A DNA stretch of 5,133 bases from NCBI GenBank assembly GCA_003520455.1, contig DOUV01000152.1, positions 7,018 to 12,150 of the forward strand, read 5' to 3'. The position numbers and the translations under genes are program-made. Shown piece after piece: positions 5,117 through 5,133 of the stretch. How positions within the stretch are numbered: position 1 is the stretch's first letter; every line of letters begins with the position of its first letter. The DNA comes from Chloroflexota bacterium (lineage in GTDB: Bacteria > Chloroflexota > Anaerolineae > Ardenticatenales > Ardenticatenaceae). Below the pieces are notes generated by a model. It saw nothing but the letters and a program-made list of their open reading frames with translations. It searched no databases and was not told the origin of the DNA.

Positions 5117-5133
5117 TCACTCGACTTTTGCAG

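Noticed and set aside
5111..5130. GAGT-AATC-ACTC stem followed by CTTTTG after the MgtC-family gene as a terminator
   Set aside because: The stem is only 4 bp and the T-run is short. The window ends before the context can be judged.

Overview
The window is high-GC bacterial DNA with dense gene packing and a mix of GTG and ATG starts. No rRNA, tRNA, mobile element or CRISPR signal is visible. The phylum cannot be fixed from the sequence. A bacterial-type topoisomerase IB and a very good sigma-54 promoter point to a free-living Gram-negative or similarly complex environmental bacterium. The promoter argues against Actinobacteria, which generally lack sigma-54.

Layout: (1) 3-152, the 3' end of a probable unrecognised plus-strand gene. 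(2) 205-951, minus strand, a class I SAM-dependent methyltransferase of a type common around surface-polysaccharide genes. (3) 952-1420, a 469-bp divergent regulatory region, the most information-rich non-coding stretch here. It holds nested inverted repeats (1042-1088), an AT-richer stretch (about 1108-1130), two tandem sigma-54-type -24/-12 promoters (1161-1178 and 1199-1216), then a leader starting with three abutting hairpins (1226-1285). (4) 1421-4525, a tight plus-strand gene run: a PF04909-type metal-dependent amidohydrolase, a GT4 glycosyltransferase and a type IB DNA topoisomerase, with gaps of 30 and 27 nt. (5) 4601-5116, an MgtC/SapB-family membrane protein on the same strand after a 75-nt gap.

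Interpretation: the glycosyltransferase, amidohydrolase and methyltransferase suggest a role in making or modifying a cell-surface glycan or a small glycosylated product. The sigma-54 promoters would make the amidohydrolase-glycosyltransferase(-topoisomerase-MgtC) run dependent on an activated enhancer-binding protein. The nested dyad about 140-185 bp upstream of the predicted transcription start is a reasonable candidate for the activator site. Topoisomerase IB and MgtC may simply be read through from the same promoter. No dedicated terminator or strong promoter was found between any of the plus-strand genes.

The individual proteins belong to known families. The points most worth checking are the promoter/leader architecture and the unusual operon composition.
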